Shown here one piece after another: positions 46,300-57,609 of a stretch of 64,000 nucleotides of DNA. Every line of letters begins with the position of its first letter. Positions within the stretch are counted from its first letter, which is position 1. The stretch spans positions 157,448,006-157,512,005 of the forward strand of contig CM060955.1 in NCBI GenBank assembly GCA_030765055.1. Direction: 5' to 3'. The position numbers were made by a program, and so were the translations under genes. The DNA comes from Mantis religiosa. Taxonomy: Eukaryota; Arthropoda; Insecta; Mantodea; Mantidae. The notes under the pieces were generated by a model. That model was given only the letters and a program-made list of their open reading frames with translations, made no database searches and had not been told where the DNA came from.

Positions 46300-46500
46300 C
46301 GAGATGATGGGTGGGCTGCTGTTTGTACTAGCCTACTGGGGTGTTGCAGGTGGTAAACTGTAGAAATCCCCTCTGTACTGTCGTGACTGTTTGGGAGGCC
46401 ATCCACTGTGTCCCCTGGCCTCATCCTTGCTCCAGGAGGTGCCCCACTTGGGGACATAGGTACAACAGACCAAGACAAACTCCGTAGCGAAATCCCTTCA
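46300..46500 (+). repeat. SINE3 3' part
   Basis: Corresponds to 55625-55860: ctagcctactggggtg, ctgtactgtcgtgactgttt, ggacataggtacaacagacc. Confidence 0.6.
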
Positions 46501-46551
46501 TAGCATACTCAAGTATCATTTAAGTGAAATGTGCAAAATAAACAAGTGAAG

Positions 46552-46797
46552 CCCGCCTCGGTGGCGTAGATGTTCGCGTGTCTGCCTCACGTTCAAGAGG
46601 TCCCGAGTTCGAATCTCGGTCAGGGTGAGTTACCTGGATAAGGGTTCTTTCCGGGCTTTTCCCTTATCCTGAAAGACGAATGTCGGGTAACTAAGCTCCA
46701 TGGACCCTGGACTCATTTGAGCATCATTTCATCATTTCATTCATCGGCCGATATGACTTAACGTTGGAGGACGTAAATTAAAAAAATAATAATAAAA
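46552..46797 (+). repeat. SINE1, full length
   Basis: Head, body and A-rich tail, flanked by the 17-base duplication aaaataaacaagtgaag (46535-46551 and 46798-46814). This is the clearest SINE1 reference copy in the window. Confidence 0.95.
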
Positions 46798-47044
46798 AAA
46801 ATAAACAAGTGAAGGTTGTCTTAAGTCATTTTAATACAATTTAACACCACAACATCGTAATTTTAAGGTACTTTTTAAATATTCTTTAGGATATTAAAAT
46901 CCAGGCCCTAGTAGTAGCAAATTTAAATAAATCAGCAAAAGTGTTTAGCCCACTTTGATATTTTTGTATGTTTATGATTATTAGGAAACGAGACACAGAG
47001 TTTCAAAGTAGTCATTTATTTCTTTTGCATATCAAGCTACAAGA

Positions 47045-47220
47045 CCACGGTGCTACTGTCCCTGATCAATTGTAGGGAGCTTGCATTGACTCTTTGGGAC
47101 GACCGGCTCTCACCCATCCTTCCTCCAGGGAATTCCTCACTTGGGGCATAGATACAATAGACCACGACTGGAACTCGTTGCTGAATTTCCTGCGTAGCGT
47201 AATCCAGTCCAAGATAAATG
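47045..47220 (+). repeat. SINE3 3' fragment
   Basis: Matches the end of SINE3 (attgtagggagcttgcattg, ggcatagatacaatagacca, cctgcgtagcgtaatcca). Confidence 0.6.
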
Positions 47221-47229
47221 TTTGGCTCA

Positions 47230-47490
47230 ATTTAGCTGAATAACAGAGTGGTTTAACTATGAAGCCTGGGACTTAAACTTACAGCATAGTCAGTCGCCAC
47301 AAGAGAGCGTGTCTCATACCATATGAGAACTCCCAAGTCGTCTACCGGGAAACATACGAGTCAGTTGGAGAATTTAATGTCATGTCGGCATGTTGGCCAT
47401 AGTAGCTCAGTGGTTTAGAGCAACCGCACTGAGAGCTGCAGATCCGTGTTTCATATCCCGGCTATGGCACTGAATTTTTCAGTTTGGCTC
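47230..47490 (+). repeat. tRNA-module element, single-ended copy
   Basis: The module at 47396-47468 is 73 nt with a perfect 7-bp acceptor-like pairing (gccatag with ctatggc), a box A-like tagctcagtggtttagagc and a box B-like gtttcatatccc. It is followed by tgaatttttcagtttggctc. The upstream part matches the interior of the inverted-repeat element at 5337-7010. The T-arm pairs poorly, so it is not a working tRNA gene. Confidence 0.65.
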
Positions 47491-47740
47491 TACTCATCCA
47501 ATATCTTTTGTCTTTTTTGTGTGGTGCGTAAATATATATAGGAGATGGGTTTTTTCGACGCGCAAACACGCAACGAATAATTAATTATCCATGATAGAAA
47601 CAGCTAAACGCCAAGGTGATTCCACAAACTTTCCACTGCTCTTGCGATTTATTTATGGTCATAGCAAAGGCCAAACTCACGGGAAATTGTAGACGCTTAA
47701 AATCAAAACGTAAATCCGTTGGAATCATTGGAATACACAG

Positions 47741-47984
47741 TCCGGCTTGGTAGCGTGGTGATAGCATCTCTACCTCACGTTCAAGAGGTCCCGAGTTCGA
47801 ATCTCGGTCAGGGGGAGTTATCTGGATAAGGTTTTCCCGGGATTTTCCCTTATCCTGTAAGACGAATGTCGGGTAAATCTAAGCTCCATGGATCCCGGAC
47901 TCATTTGAGCATCATTTCATTCATCGTCCGATATGACTTAACGTTGGAGGACGTAAATTGAAAAAAAAAAAAAAAAAAAAAAAA
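47741..47984 (+). repeat. SINE1, full length
   Basis: Complete head, body and 24-base A tail, flanked by ggaatacacag (47730-47740) and ggaatacccag (47985-47995). Confidence 0.92.
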
Positions 47985-47995
47985 GGAATACCCAG

Positions 47996-48460
47996 GATAA
48001 AGATAACTTCTCCTTTGTTCTTTCCCTTCATGTTTGTTGTCTAGATGGCGTTATTCATTAGCTTTTTTCACAGTTATGCCCGATTTCACCAACAGATGTC
48101 AATACGAGTTTAGCAATAGCTATAGCAAAAATTGCATTTCACCTTGTTAGCTTAACACTAATGTTAAATCTCTTGTTAAACTAACAAGCCAAATTTCTGT
48201 TGTTAAGTCCTCAACAATTGTAGATAGTCAAGATGGTAGGCGTGAACGCAGTTGATGATGTTGATTTGCTATATGTAAGACCGTCTAAATGACATTCGTA
48301 ATAGAGTACGGCCTATGAGGAGAGATTATTTTGAGGAGCTATCATACAGAGGTATAGACTGTCGAAACAAGTTGCTATGAAGGTTACTGCGGAAGTACAA
48401 GAGAGTTTAGAACATGCATCGAAAGGAATATGCCGATCTCTGAAGTTTTACGGAGAGTAA
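47996..48460. other. unassigned sequence
   Basis: No feature recognised. Confidence 0.45.
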
Positions 48461-48832
48461 TGTAACTTTGTGCGTTCGTAGATTTAAAAGGCCGAGTTGC
48501 AGAAATTAAAAATATCCTTTATTTTCGTAGAAATACTTTTATAGATTACATCAGCATTACGTTAGATATACCATCAGCCTACCAAGGTCGATCACAATAA
48601 CAAACAGTGACAGCAGATTACATCCTTAGCTCTCGTTACAACAACACAGCTGGCTGTCTCTCTTTTCACAACACTGTTTCACAACTCGCAACTCCTTGCG
48701 AGCCGTCACGTCCTTAAATACCTATTTCGTAAATTCGAGTTATTTCTGGACCAAACAGGAATCGAATGTTCTATCACCTTCCAGAAGCGTAACCCTATCG
48801 GTGCCGGCAGGTCTTTTATCTCACGCTATCAT
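48461..48832 (-). mobile_element. LTR fragment, copy 4
   Basis: The U5-R end (plus strand tgtaactttgtgcgttcg onward) matches copy 1 at 3547. The U3 end is missing because SINE2 begins at about 48833. The left flank is not atat. Confidence 0.75.
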
Positions 48833-49165
48833 TTCTTGTGCTGCGCCTTAGCTTAGTGGGCTAAGGCAGAATGCCTTGGTCTCTAGCCACGGAAAGCGGT
48901 CCGGGTTCGATCCCACCCATGTGGTGGGGATTTTAGGTCCCGGATATAGGTTCCGGTGCCCACTCAGCATCATGAGGAAAGTGAGGAGCTTACGCTAGGT
49001 AAACGGCCCTGGTCACGGAAACCAATATTCCGGCTGGGGGATGCCAAGATGCTGACCACAACTCCTCCCCGTATCAGTTGGATGATCGTCTACCTCTGCC
49101 GTGCGTAAGTGGGCGTGAGGCCGGCAGTCGGGTTGGTAGGCCTTGGCCCTCTAAGGGCTGGCACG
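48833..49165 (+). repeat. SINE2, tRNA-derived
   Basis: Head with cgccttagcttagtgggcta (box A) and gggttcgatcccacc (box B), then a body ending ctctaagggctggcacgcc. It is distinct from SINE1 and SINE3. Confidence 0.75.
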
Positions 49166-49183
49166 CCATGGGTTATTATGTTA

Positions 49184-49600
49184 TTATATCATTATTTCTT
49201 CCGGCATACTTATTATCTCCAAGCTTTTTGTGTACACAAAAAGTGTATACACGATCGGGTTCGTCACAGTATCCTCGCCAATGTTACTTATTTCGGTTCG
49301 AATGGATTCCTTGAGAACATCAATTGTCCGTCGCCTATTCTTGTATAGTCTATTTTTTAGATACCTCCACAAGAAAAAAATCCGTTGAGGTTAGGTCAGT
49401 GTATCTGGGGGGGGGGGCCACAGACCTTTTGAGATTATTCGATTACCAAAGAAACTGGTTACAAGTTCCATAGTGTCATTAGATGTATGGCACGTTGCTC
49501 CATCTTGCTGGAAATAACCTTCTCTCAATTCAATATCATCTCCGTAAAACTTCAGAGAATATGGTGAGACGAGTACAAACATGTATAGATGCTGGTGGAG
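49184..49600 (-). pseudogene. Tc1/mariner-superfamily transposase, C-terminal remnant
   Basis: Minus strand: HLRENVGSVLHQHL-like start, then GYFQQDGATCHTSNDTMELV (second catalytic Asp), SFFGNRIISKGLWPP, a poly-G slip at about 49409-49417, then FFLWRYLKNRLYKNRRRTID and IRTEISNI. QQDGATCH...LWPPRSPDLTP.DFFLWGxLKxxVY is the signature of a large insect IS630-like group. The third acidic residue is lost at the slip. It is inactive and different from element X and both mariners. Confidence 0.75.
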
Positions 49601-49750
49601 GACACTTCCAACATTTTCTCTGAGATGTAAATAGTGTAATGTAATCTCCCAATTGTGTATTATATTCTCCCAAGTTACACGTGTGTCCTATTATTGGTTC
49701 AAAAGTTATGGCTTATTTAAATGGTTCAGATTTATATGGATCGCACTTAT
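49585..49750. repeat. repeat Z, copy 2
   Basis: Same as 4500-4655. Here it continues from the transposase remnant. Confidence 0.6.
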
Positions 49751-50250
49751 ACCGCCTCGGTAGCGTAGATGGTAGCGTGTCTGCCTCACGCTCAAAACCT
49801 CCGGAGTTCTTTTTTGTTTTTCTTTTTTGTTTGTTTTATAATTTACGTCCTCCAACGTTAAGTCATATCGGACGATGAATGGATTGGGTGAAATTATGCT
49901 CATATGAGCCCGGGGTCCATAGAGCTTAGAGTTACCCGACATTCGTCTTTCAGGATAAGGGAAAACCCCGGAAAAACCTTATCCAGGTAACTCACCCTGA
50001 CCGAGATTTTAACTCGGGACCTCTTGAACGTGAGGCAGATACGCTACAATCTACGCTACCGAGGCGGGCTGTCCGGAGTTCGAATCTCGGTTTGGGTGAG
50101 TTACCTGGATGAGGTTTTTCCGGGGTTTCCCCTTATCCCGATAGACGAATGTCAGGAAACTCTAAGCTCCATGGACCCCGGAATCATTTGAGCATCATTT
50201 CATTCATTTGATTCATTGTCCGATATGACTTTCCGTTGTAGGTCGTAAAT
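49751..50250 (+). repeat. SINE1 (outer), split by another SINE1
   Basis: The head at 49753-49809 and the rest at 50072-50250 form one plus-strand SINE1. Its box B region was interrupted by an inverted SINE1, with tccggagttc duplicated at 49800-49809 and 50072-50081. Confidence 0.92.
49810..50071 (-). repeat. SINE1 (inner), inverted
   Basis: A full-length minus-strand SINE1 from a T-rich tail (49810-49840) to an intact head ending ctaccgaggcgggctg. It must be younger than the SINE it interrupts. Confidence 0.93.
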
Positions 50251-50985
50251 TAATTAGATTATGTGAACCAGTGTTGGGCCCAGTACAATGTCATTGCTAT
50301 CAGAAAAATCCGAAATATCGTATACATGGGGTCAGATCCTCTTAGAAGCTTCCCGTGCCTATTTTACTATAATTTAACTTAATCGTACAGAAGCTGGGTA
50401 AACTTTCAAACAGTTTTAATATCCTTGAGAATAAACCTTGTAAAAATATATATCCTGTATCTTAAAAATAACTAAATTACAGGTTTCCTGATTTGTCATG
50501 TACCTTCTCTCCCCACATCCAATAATGGAGATTTTCCTGTATTACATTATTCGAAACTTGCCTGATGATTTAGATAATAATAGGAAAACCTATCGTCCAT
50601 ATCTGCAGCAAGACCTGTACATTGCGTGTCACCAGGTCACGGTTACGTCACGGACTACGCATGCTTGGTCGAGAGTAAATCCGTTTTATTATCAAACTGT
50701 GCGCTTGGACCATAGAGTATCCATCGGCAGTGCTCGGCGTAATGCATCTCAACCCGACTTCGAGGAGATTAATTACAAAAACTTTTGTCGGGTTAGAGCG
50801 AAAAGATATTAATTTATCGTATTCAATATCATATATGCAATGTATGTCATGTAAATAACATAAAGATATGTTGTTTTTTAAATTATGAATGAATGAATTA
50901 TTGTGCATATTCCAAAATTTTACATTTTACAACTTTTGGCTAAATTTATTTGTCTTTACCTTGTTGCTACCTTGGCTTACATGAC
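50251..50985. other. unassigned sequence
   Basis: A 104-codon plus frame (50498-50812; NLPDDLDNNRKTYRPYLQQD) resembles nothing I know. Confidence 0.4.
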
Positions 50986-52240
50986 AACCTGGTATTCTGC
51001 TCTGCCAGGTAACTCTTAACCTCCATGCCTCCTTATTACTTAATTAGTCCCTTTCCTTCCCCATCTTCTTATGTTAATGACATTGCTGTTAATATTAACT
51101 GCCAGATAAGGTTGTTTGCAGACGATTGTATCATTTATAATAAAATTCGGAATACAGTGCATGAAACCGCTCTTCAGGATGATTTAAATGAAATCTGTAA
51201 TTGGGCTGCGGCTAACAAAATGTCAATTAATGCCAAGAAAAGTAAGTCCATTGTTTTTAGTAGAACTAAGGGCAAAGTTATTGTTAACTATCACATGGGA
51301 GGGGTGCAAATTACACAGGTGGACAGCTGCAAATACTTGGGAGTGTACCTGGCAAGTAATGCTGGATGGGACGAACAAGTAAATTCCACATCTAGGAATG
51401 CGTGGAAGGCATTACATTTCGTAATGAGAATATTGAAAAAGGGGAGCGCTAGGTCCAGGGAAATTGCCTACAAGGCCTTAGTGCGGCCGGTTATGGAATA
51501 TGCAGTAGCATGCTGGGACCCGTATAGAGCTAACCAAATCGATCCATTAGAAAAAATACAGAAGAGGGCAATAAAATTCATAAAAAGAGGCAAGTATTTT
51601 GGGCCTATAAAAGGAGATGAGACTAAATGGAAGGAATTAAGAATTAGGTGTAAAAAAACATAGGTTGGTAGCATTATTCAAAGCTACTGCTGGTGTAAAG
51701 GCATGGATGGACGTTAGTGTAAGGTTAGATAATCCGGATTATTATGGACGAAACGATCATAGGTATAAAATTAAGAGTAGAAGATACAGAACCGACGTAG
51801 GGAAATTTTCTTTTGTTAATAGAACCATTGAAGAATGGAATGAATTGCCTGTAGTAGTCTTTCAGGGCTGTCCCCTGTCGCTGAAGAAATTTAGAAAAAA
51901 TCTAGATGGTTTATAGTTTAACTTTTAAATTATAATGGTATATAATATGTAAATAGAAAAGTAATTAGATATGTTTTAAGTGACTAAAGTAAAATAATAT
52001 CATGTTTGTATTGTTTATTGTGTTATTGTTGTAAATCTAGTATTTGTAATTTGATCTGTATTCTTAACTCTGTCACCGGGTAGTACCCAATTGTAGTGAA
52101 TAAATACATACATACATACACACATACATACATACATCATACATACATACATACATACATACATACATACATACATACATACATACATACATACATACAT
52201 ACATACATACATACATACATACATACATACATACATACAT
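50986..52240 (+). mobile_element. CR1/L2-like LINE 3' part with (ACAT)n tail
   Basis: A 5'-truncated LINE. The reverse-transcriptase frame is followed by a 3' region ending gtgaataaatacata, which runs straight into about 34 copies of acat (52101-52240). A short-repeat 3' tail is the normal ending for this LINE type. Confidence 0.75.
51025..51916 (+). pseudogene. LINE reverse transcriptase, C-terminal half
   Basis: Order: YVNDIAVNI, RLFADDCIIYN (the catalytic FADD box), MSINAKKSKSIVFSR, CKYLGVYLASNAGWDEQVNS, AWKALHFVMRILKKG, YKALVRPVMEYAVACWDPYR and LEKIQKRAIKFI. After a one-base shift at about 51660 comes VALFKATAGVKAW, then RRYRTDVGKFSFVNRTIEEW and LPVVVFQ. This domain order and the FVNRTIxxWNxLP ending match the insect CR1/L2-type group. 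N-terminal RT and endonuclease are absent. Confidence 0.85.
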
Positions 52241-52244
52241 TCTT

Positions 52245-52485
52245 GAGAAGTATATAGATGTGTGTAATAAGTCAGGGCGAGAAGGATTTGTCTGGGCAAG
52301 GACAGAAGTTAGAAAATTGAAAGGTATTAGATATGAAAAGGATACAGGGAAATGCCCAATGTGTGGAGAAGAGGATACAAATTGGCATAGTATACTTTAT
52401 TGCAAACAAAGATATGGAGAGAACAAATTTGGCAACAAAACTGGGATAGTTTTACGGATGGGGGGAGGTATTAATAATAAATAAA
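52245..52485 (+). pseudogene. LINE C-terminal Cys/His fragment
   Basis: EGFVWARTEVRKLKGIRYEK, CPMCGEEDTNWHSILYC: a CCHC-type knuckle as at the C-terminus of many LINEs. It is a fragment from a family different from the preceding LINE. Confidence 0.6.
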
Positions 52486-52785
52486 ATGTTATTGGTAAAA
52501 AGAGAAAAGAATGTAAGAAATATAGGTGAATATCTGGGGAAAGTTAGAGAGAAATGGTTAAGATTGATGAAGAATAACTAACAATTAAGGGCTGGAAAAC
52601 TAGAAAGAGGGATACAAGGGAGAAGAGGGTCATCAAAACACGGAAAACCAGGGGTTATGTGTATTGAGACCGAGGCTCGAGGCAAATAGGTAGGAAGTGT
52701 ATATTAGATGTGAATAAGCTATTTTGTTATTGTGTGAAAGAAATGTTATAAATGCCAATGTATCAATGAAATTGTATGTAGAAGA
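52486..52785. other. probable LINE-derived spacer
   Basis: A/G-rich sequence (gtaagaaatataggtgaa) that may continue the LINE fragment. Nothing firm. Confidence 0.35.
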
Positions 52786-52789
52786 AAGA

Positions 52790-53830
52790 TAAGAAATAAA
52801 TACACATTTCTTGTCCACTTTTCTTTTACTTTCTGTAACAACTCACCAACACCTTTTATCTTCTTTTCCTCCTTTCCCGTTAACATTTTTATAGCTGCTA
52901 TCTTCTTCTCTACTTTCTCCCATTTTTCCTCCCAAACCTTTTTTCTCCACATTGCAACTTCCTCGCATTCTGTTACATAGTGTTCTATACTTTCTTTTCC
53001 TCCACATAATTCACAAATTCCCTCTTTCCTACCTCTTATCCCTCTTAAGAATATTGTTCCTGTTCTCATCCAAGCTAGCCCTTCTCTCTCTCTTGCCTAT
53101 TGCAGTAATCTACGCATGGTTCACGCCCGCAGTTTTTTTTATTTGTTTGTAAAATTGTAATGATTTCATATTCTCTAGACTTCCCTATATTTCTTGCCTT
53201 TCTATATCTTCTATTCTGTATTTTACCAATTTACCCACATCGCTTGTACTCCTTTCCTCTAATCTCCATATATTTTTTTCCAAAATTCCTCCTAACCAAC
53301 TATTTGAATTCTCTAACCTTTGTTTGCTGTCTCATGCATAATTTCATAATTTCTCCTTCTTCTTTAGCCAAGTACACATACCAAAATTATATTATTCTTT
53401 CCATTATTATTCCATTTCTTCCTGTCTTTCCTAATTCTACTAGAGCTACTTCCCTAGCTGCTGATCTCGGTAAGCCTAGTAGCTCTTTACAAAAGCTTCT
53501 GTAGTTTTGGTCCACTGTTTTGTTTATCTCTGGCCCACTCCCAGATCTCCACTGCATATAACATTTTGGATTTAACTAGTGCGTCATACATTCTTTCTAA
53601 CCACTTGTTTGTCATTTCTAGCTTATGTTTGCATATTCTTATTCTATTCATTGCCGCCCTTCCTTTTGCTTCAATTTTTCTCCTCTGTACTCCCCATTTT
53701 CCATTATTATTCAGCCTTACCCTTTAAGTATTCAAATTCATTGACCACTTCTACCCGTTTGCCATTTAGTATCCACTTTTCATCTTTAACTGCCTTCTTA
53801 AGACCATAACTTTCGATTCATTCGATTCAA
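52790..53830 (-). pseudogene. LINE reverse transcriptase remnant
   Basis: Minus strand: near 53700-53810 a KSKVM-type motif, VEVVNEFEYL, then decayed thumb sequence. Near the end KREGICELCGGKESIEHYVT, ECEEVAMWRKKVWEEKWEKV, LLQKVKEKW. The CELCG...EHYVTEC knuckle is the LINE C-terminus. Many stops. Same family as 32170-33232. Confidence 0.75.
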
Positions 53831-54189
53831 CCAAGGAACACATTCCGAATACGTCACTGTCATAGATGAAAGTTATTACAATTTCATATCAAAATGAGGA
53901 ATTTCGAATGGTGGCATTACAGGAGTCAGAGAAGGCTATGAAGTGGTGTTCGGTGGACCCCGAGCTGAGCTCTGGGGTTCGTTCATTCTGAACATGTTTT
54001 TGTTTTGATAAGGTGATTCTTCTTCCCAATGCATTTACTGCCTCCATCAGTTTCAGGATCAAAGGATCAGGAAATTACAATCGGTGTGTGATAGTGAATG
54101 TTCGCTTTGGAGCTCCTACCCCCTCCCCGTTCTGGGAGTTTGCGTCATAGCCATGGGATCCTCTGGGGCTAGATAACACCGAGATGTGC
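53831..54189. other. unassigned sequence
   Basis: No motif recognised. Confidence 0.4.
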
Positions 54190-55190
54190 TCCGTGTAGGA
54201 TATTTCCCCTTAGAATCACAGACTGTTACGTGCCAATATGCTGACGAAGTCCTCATAATGGCACGTAACAAAAACCTAAGATATTGTCATCCTCCGCTGC
54301 AGCGCTAGCTCCGAGCAATTGGCCGTTGGAGTGAGAAGTGAGGATGGCCTTTAGCCCCGAGAAGAGCTCCGCTCTTCTCCTGGCTAAGGTCCGAGCTGGG
54401 CGACCGGATTGGTCGCTGAGGTTGAGGCAGAGGCAAATCCCTTGTGTTCCCACTGCCAAATACCTTGGCGTCCACCTCGATCGCGGTCTCACCTACGCAC
54501 CTCACGTCCGGATCAAAGCCGGTCAAGGGCATGCAGCGCTAACGCAGTTATACCCAATTCTCAAATCCACCATGCCAACGCACCTCAAACTACGCCTGTA
54601 TCGGGCGATTATACCGCCCCTGATTCTGTACGGCTGCGAAGTCTGGGGATCAGCGGCTCCCACCACTATTCGCAGACTCCAGCGCGTCCAGAACAGGGCA
54701 CTGCGCATGATCTACGATACCGGGCGTAGATTCCCGTCCCACATCCTTCATACCTACTCTGGGGTGCCGTACGTCGTGGACGTGGTGCGGGAGAGACCCG
54801 CACCATCTACGATAAGCTAGACTCCCATCCCAATATCCTGAACACCCTTGGCCGTTACGATCACAGGGCTCCTCGCCGCCGACTGAGCTACCGGTCGCCC
54901 AAAGATGCTTTGGGTAACCATAATTGAACAGGGCCACATTCCCCTGACTTCAAACCCCCAAGCCCAGGAATGGGCTTGGTAAACTCAATACCTAAACACT
55001 GTTCCTTTCCCTCTAGCCTGTTAAGCGAACTGTGCTCAGATGCCTCCAAGGCAGGCGGAAGAGCGCAGCCAGCACTGGGCGCACAACCCCCCACCGGGGC
55101 GACAGCGCGCATAAGGCTAGACATACCGCTGCCGAAGACAACCGCCTGAGACAAAGACGACTCTATTATACTGCCCAGATAAAGCCGCAA
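54190..55190 (+). pseudogene. jockey-type LINE reverse transcriptase remnant
   Basis: QYADEVLIMARN (YADD box with Glu replacing the last Asp, near 54232), then 54338-54820: MAFSPEKSSALLLAK, VPTAKYLGVHLDRGLTYAPH, LRLYRAIIPPLILYGCEVWG, IRRLQRVQNRALRMIYDTGR and HTYSGVPYVVDVVRER. The LxRVQNRALRxI...GxPYVxD stretch is typical of the jockey group C-terminal region. Frameshifts at about 54335 and 54790. GC content is higher than the surroundings. Confidence 0.85.
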
Positions 55191-55289
55191 TAAGCGGCTA
55201 GGTGCTGGGCAGCAAACACTCCGTCCAGGTAAACCTGGACGACTCGACTCTTCTGCTGGTCTGCTGGTTTAAGATCATTAGGTGCCCCG

Positions 55290-55865
55290 TACATAACCGA
55301 GCCGGAGGCTTAGGCGGTTTCGTCCTTCATCTGCTTTCGGGAGGCCCGGGTTCGATTCCCGTGGCCAGCCTACCTGTCACATGACTTTTTTCGAGGGTTT
55401 TCCCATGTCACCAAATGTCACCAAGCGATTCCTGGGTAGGTTAATTACATACAGGCCTTCCATTTCATCTCCATTATAGTTTCAGATCATCTCTCATCTG
55501 GTGGTCTCTTTCAGGGTAGAAGTATCGGTGGGTGTCTCTGCGTTGTATGGCAGGATGATGTGTTCCTGGGAAGCACCTCCTCCGGTAGGACGGTCCCCGA
55601 AACAGGTCTGGTAGGTTCATTTCCGGACCACAGATGCGGGTTGTACTGGCCTACCGGGGAGTACAAGTTGTTAATTGTAGGGAACCTGCCCTCTGCACTG
55701 TGCTTGCTCTTTGGGATCACCGCCGTCTGTCTACTCTCTCCTCATTCTTCCTCCCGGAGATGCCGTACTTGGTGGCATAGATACAATAGACCAAGTATGG
55801 ACCTCCGTGGCGAATTCCCTCCGTAACGTAGTCCAGTACTGTCTCATTCTCCAGTTCATTCTCCT
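55290..55865 (+). repeat. SINE3, full length
   Basis: The longest copy, about 570 bp: tRNA-like head (ccggaggcttaggcgg, then gggttcgattcccgtggcc), body (ttccatttcatctccatta, tgtatggcaggatgatgtg) and 3' part (ggcatagatacaatagacca, ctccgtaacgtagtcc). It gives the reference for the split copies at 4.7 and 44.5 kb. Confidence 0.75.
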
Positions 55866-56289
55866 GGAAGTTCTAAACCAGGTAAGTATACCAAATTCAT
55901 AGTTTTGAACTATTGAGGAAAAGGTGACTAACTTTTCAACGATACCATTCATTTCACTACAACAAATCACTCATACAACTACTTTAGAGAAGTTTACTTT
56001 ATCGACAGTGAAAGAAAAATATTCTTTTAAGTCAGAACCGTCTAACGAACATATTAAATAATAGCGTATATCTTAAACATCCATAATTTTTGCTATTGGA
56101 GTAAATTTTGAGTGTAACATAATTGTGTAATACATATTGGAAACAAGAAAATTCTGCCAGCAAAGATTACTGAGCAATCAAGTCTAGGTAAAACTGTCTA
56201 TTTTCTAGACGAATATAGTCCATCATTTTCATTAGGTTTTTCCTTTTATCTACACTTAACTCTGAGTGATCAGTAAAGGACTGCATTCC
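55866..56289. other. AT-rich sequence
   Basis: No feature recognised; possibly the 3' part of the DUF7869-like gene copy. Confidence 0.4.
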
Positions 56290-56417
56290 ACATTGATAAA
56301 ATCATCCGTCGTAATTCCTGTGCATTCTGTTTCGTCCACTCCTCAATGTTTTTGTGCCTCTTTTTCCTCTTTGAAATCGTAGCCAGCACATTTTGGTGAT
56401 CTGAACTTTCTTGGTAT

Positions 56418-57609
56418 TGTCACCCAATTATCGGTAGGCACGACCGACTGGCAGCTGGGTGGGGGATAGGAGACATTCAGGCCACGCCTACCCATTTATC
56501 TTGTGGCGCTCACTGAGGGGATGGTTAGAACAGTATCACGAGCCACTGTACTGTCTCTTTCCCCTCCCTCTGACGTCTGGAACAACCACGATGGTTCACT
56601 GAGCCGCGAAACTTCCAGATACAGCGATCTGCCTATATAAGGGGTGCAGTGGACGAGTCAGTCAGTTCTCTTCCGAGCGCTGGTAATCCCGGTGATGTTA
56701 TATGCCTGCGAGATCTGGGGCATGGCTTCAACGTGCACAGAATAGAGGACTACGGTCTACCTATTCTGTGGGACGTTATTTCCCTACCAGGTTGCTCCAC
56801 GAAGCACCGGGTCTTCCATACGTGGAGGATGAAATTAGGCGCCGAGCTTCAAAATTATACGCAAGTTTACCATCACACAGAAGCGCCCTTGTTAGATCAT
56901 TGGGAGATTATGACCCCACTAGACGCCGATCTAGACTGCATCGGGTCCCCCGTATGGCATGCGGGCACCCTAGATAACCCAGGAGCTAATCCTATCAGCA
57001 GCTAAAGCTGAGCTCCTCATAATTCTACTAAGCTGTTTGGCATCTAAATTTTTCCCCAACTAAAAATTAAACAAAAAATAAAGATTTGGGTGCAAAGTAC
57101 TGCATCCTCCACTTCAACCCGAAGGTACTTCGGTAACCTGTAAAATTTACCCCCAGCCAAAAGACCTACACCACCTTCATCCTACAAACTTCAAATCTAA
57201 ATCCTACCTGCGGTAAAACCCTTAACGGGTGGGCACGCAGCAGAAACCTTCTGGCTGTATACAGCCAGCCAGCACGAGCGAGCGAGTCAGTCAGTTCTTG
57301 GCGAGCAGCCGTGAAGAGCGCAGTGCTAGTGAACGGACTAGAGGATTGCATACGTGTATCCGTGTATCAGAGGAGTTCTTAGTCAGCTCTAGAGAGAGTT
57401 GTACGGTAAGTTGCCGAGTAGCGAGTGTTACGTAATTGTGAGTGTTGCTTAATAGTGAGTGTGGAGTGGACCTGTGACAGACGAACTGGTGGATTGTAAT
57501 TGTGTGCGCTATGTAATCTGCAAGTGTACTAACTGTAATTCGGTGGAAATAAAGAACATTTTGAGTTTGTACAATTGGACTTTTAATTCTACAAACCCAC
57601 AAAGTCACA
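56418..57609 (+). mobile_element. solo LTR, copy 5, carrying a LINE insertion
   Basis: Plus-strand TGTCACCC...AAGTCACA, flanked by gtat (56414-56417 and 57610-57613). The TATA box is gcctatataagg (56629-56640) and the polyadenylation signal aataaa is near 57549. A 613-bp LINE end interrupts it (56670-57282); the LTR itself is about 560 bp. It is in the opposite orientation to the gene it entered. Confidence 0.9.
56670..57282 (+). mobile_element. 5'-truncated jockey-type LINE inside the LTR
   Basis: The 16-bp duplication cgagtcagtcagttct (56654-56669 and 57283-57298) brackets it. It encodes RALVIPVMLYACEIWGMAS, then in another frame RAQNRGLRSTYSVGRYFPTR and APGLPYVEDEIRRRASKLYA, to a stop near 56980, followed by a 3' untranslated region without an evident poly-A tail. 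It is related to 54190-55190. Confidence 0.88.

Noticed and set aside
46552..46640. tRNA-Val gene suggested by the SINE1 head
   Set aside because: It is the head of a dispersed SINE with an A tail and target duplication. The acceptor stem does not close.
47396..47468. Functional tRNA gene
   Set aside because: The acceptor-like stem pairs and box-like motifs exist, but the T-arm pairs poorly, the box B consensus is off, and the module is part of a repeated element found at 5.4, 7.0 and 30.2-30.4 kb.
50498..50812. 104-codon frame as a host gene
   Set aside because: No motif, no splice-compatible neighbour and no second copy in the window; not enough to call.
52015..52299. Tyr-Val-Cys-Met repeat protein on minus
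   Set aside because: Translation of (ACAT)n at the end of a LINE.
53160..53504. 114-codon hydrophobic plus-strand frame
   Set aside because: Antisense of an A-rich minus-strand LINE; the hydrophobic composition comes from T-rich codons.
54523..55190. Minus-strand open frames of 60-100 codons
   Set aside because: Shadows of the jockey-type LINE on plus, which has recognisable reverse-transcriptase motifs.
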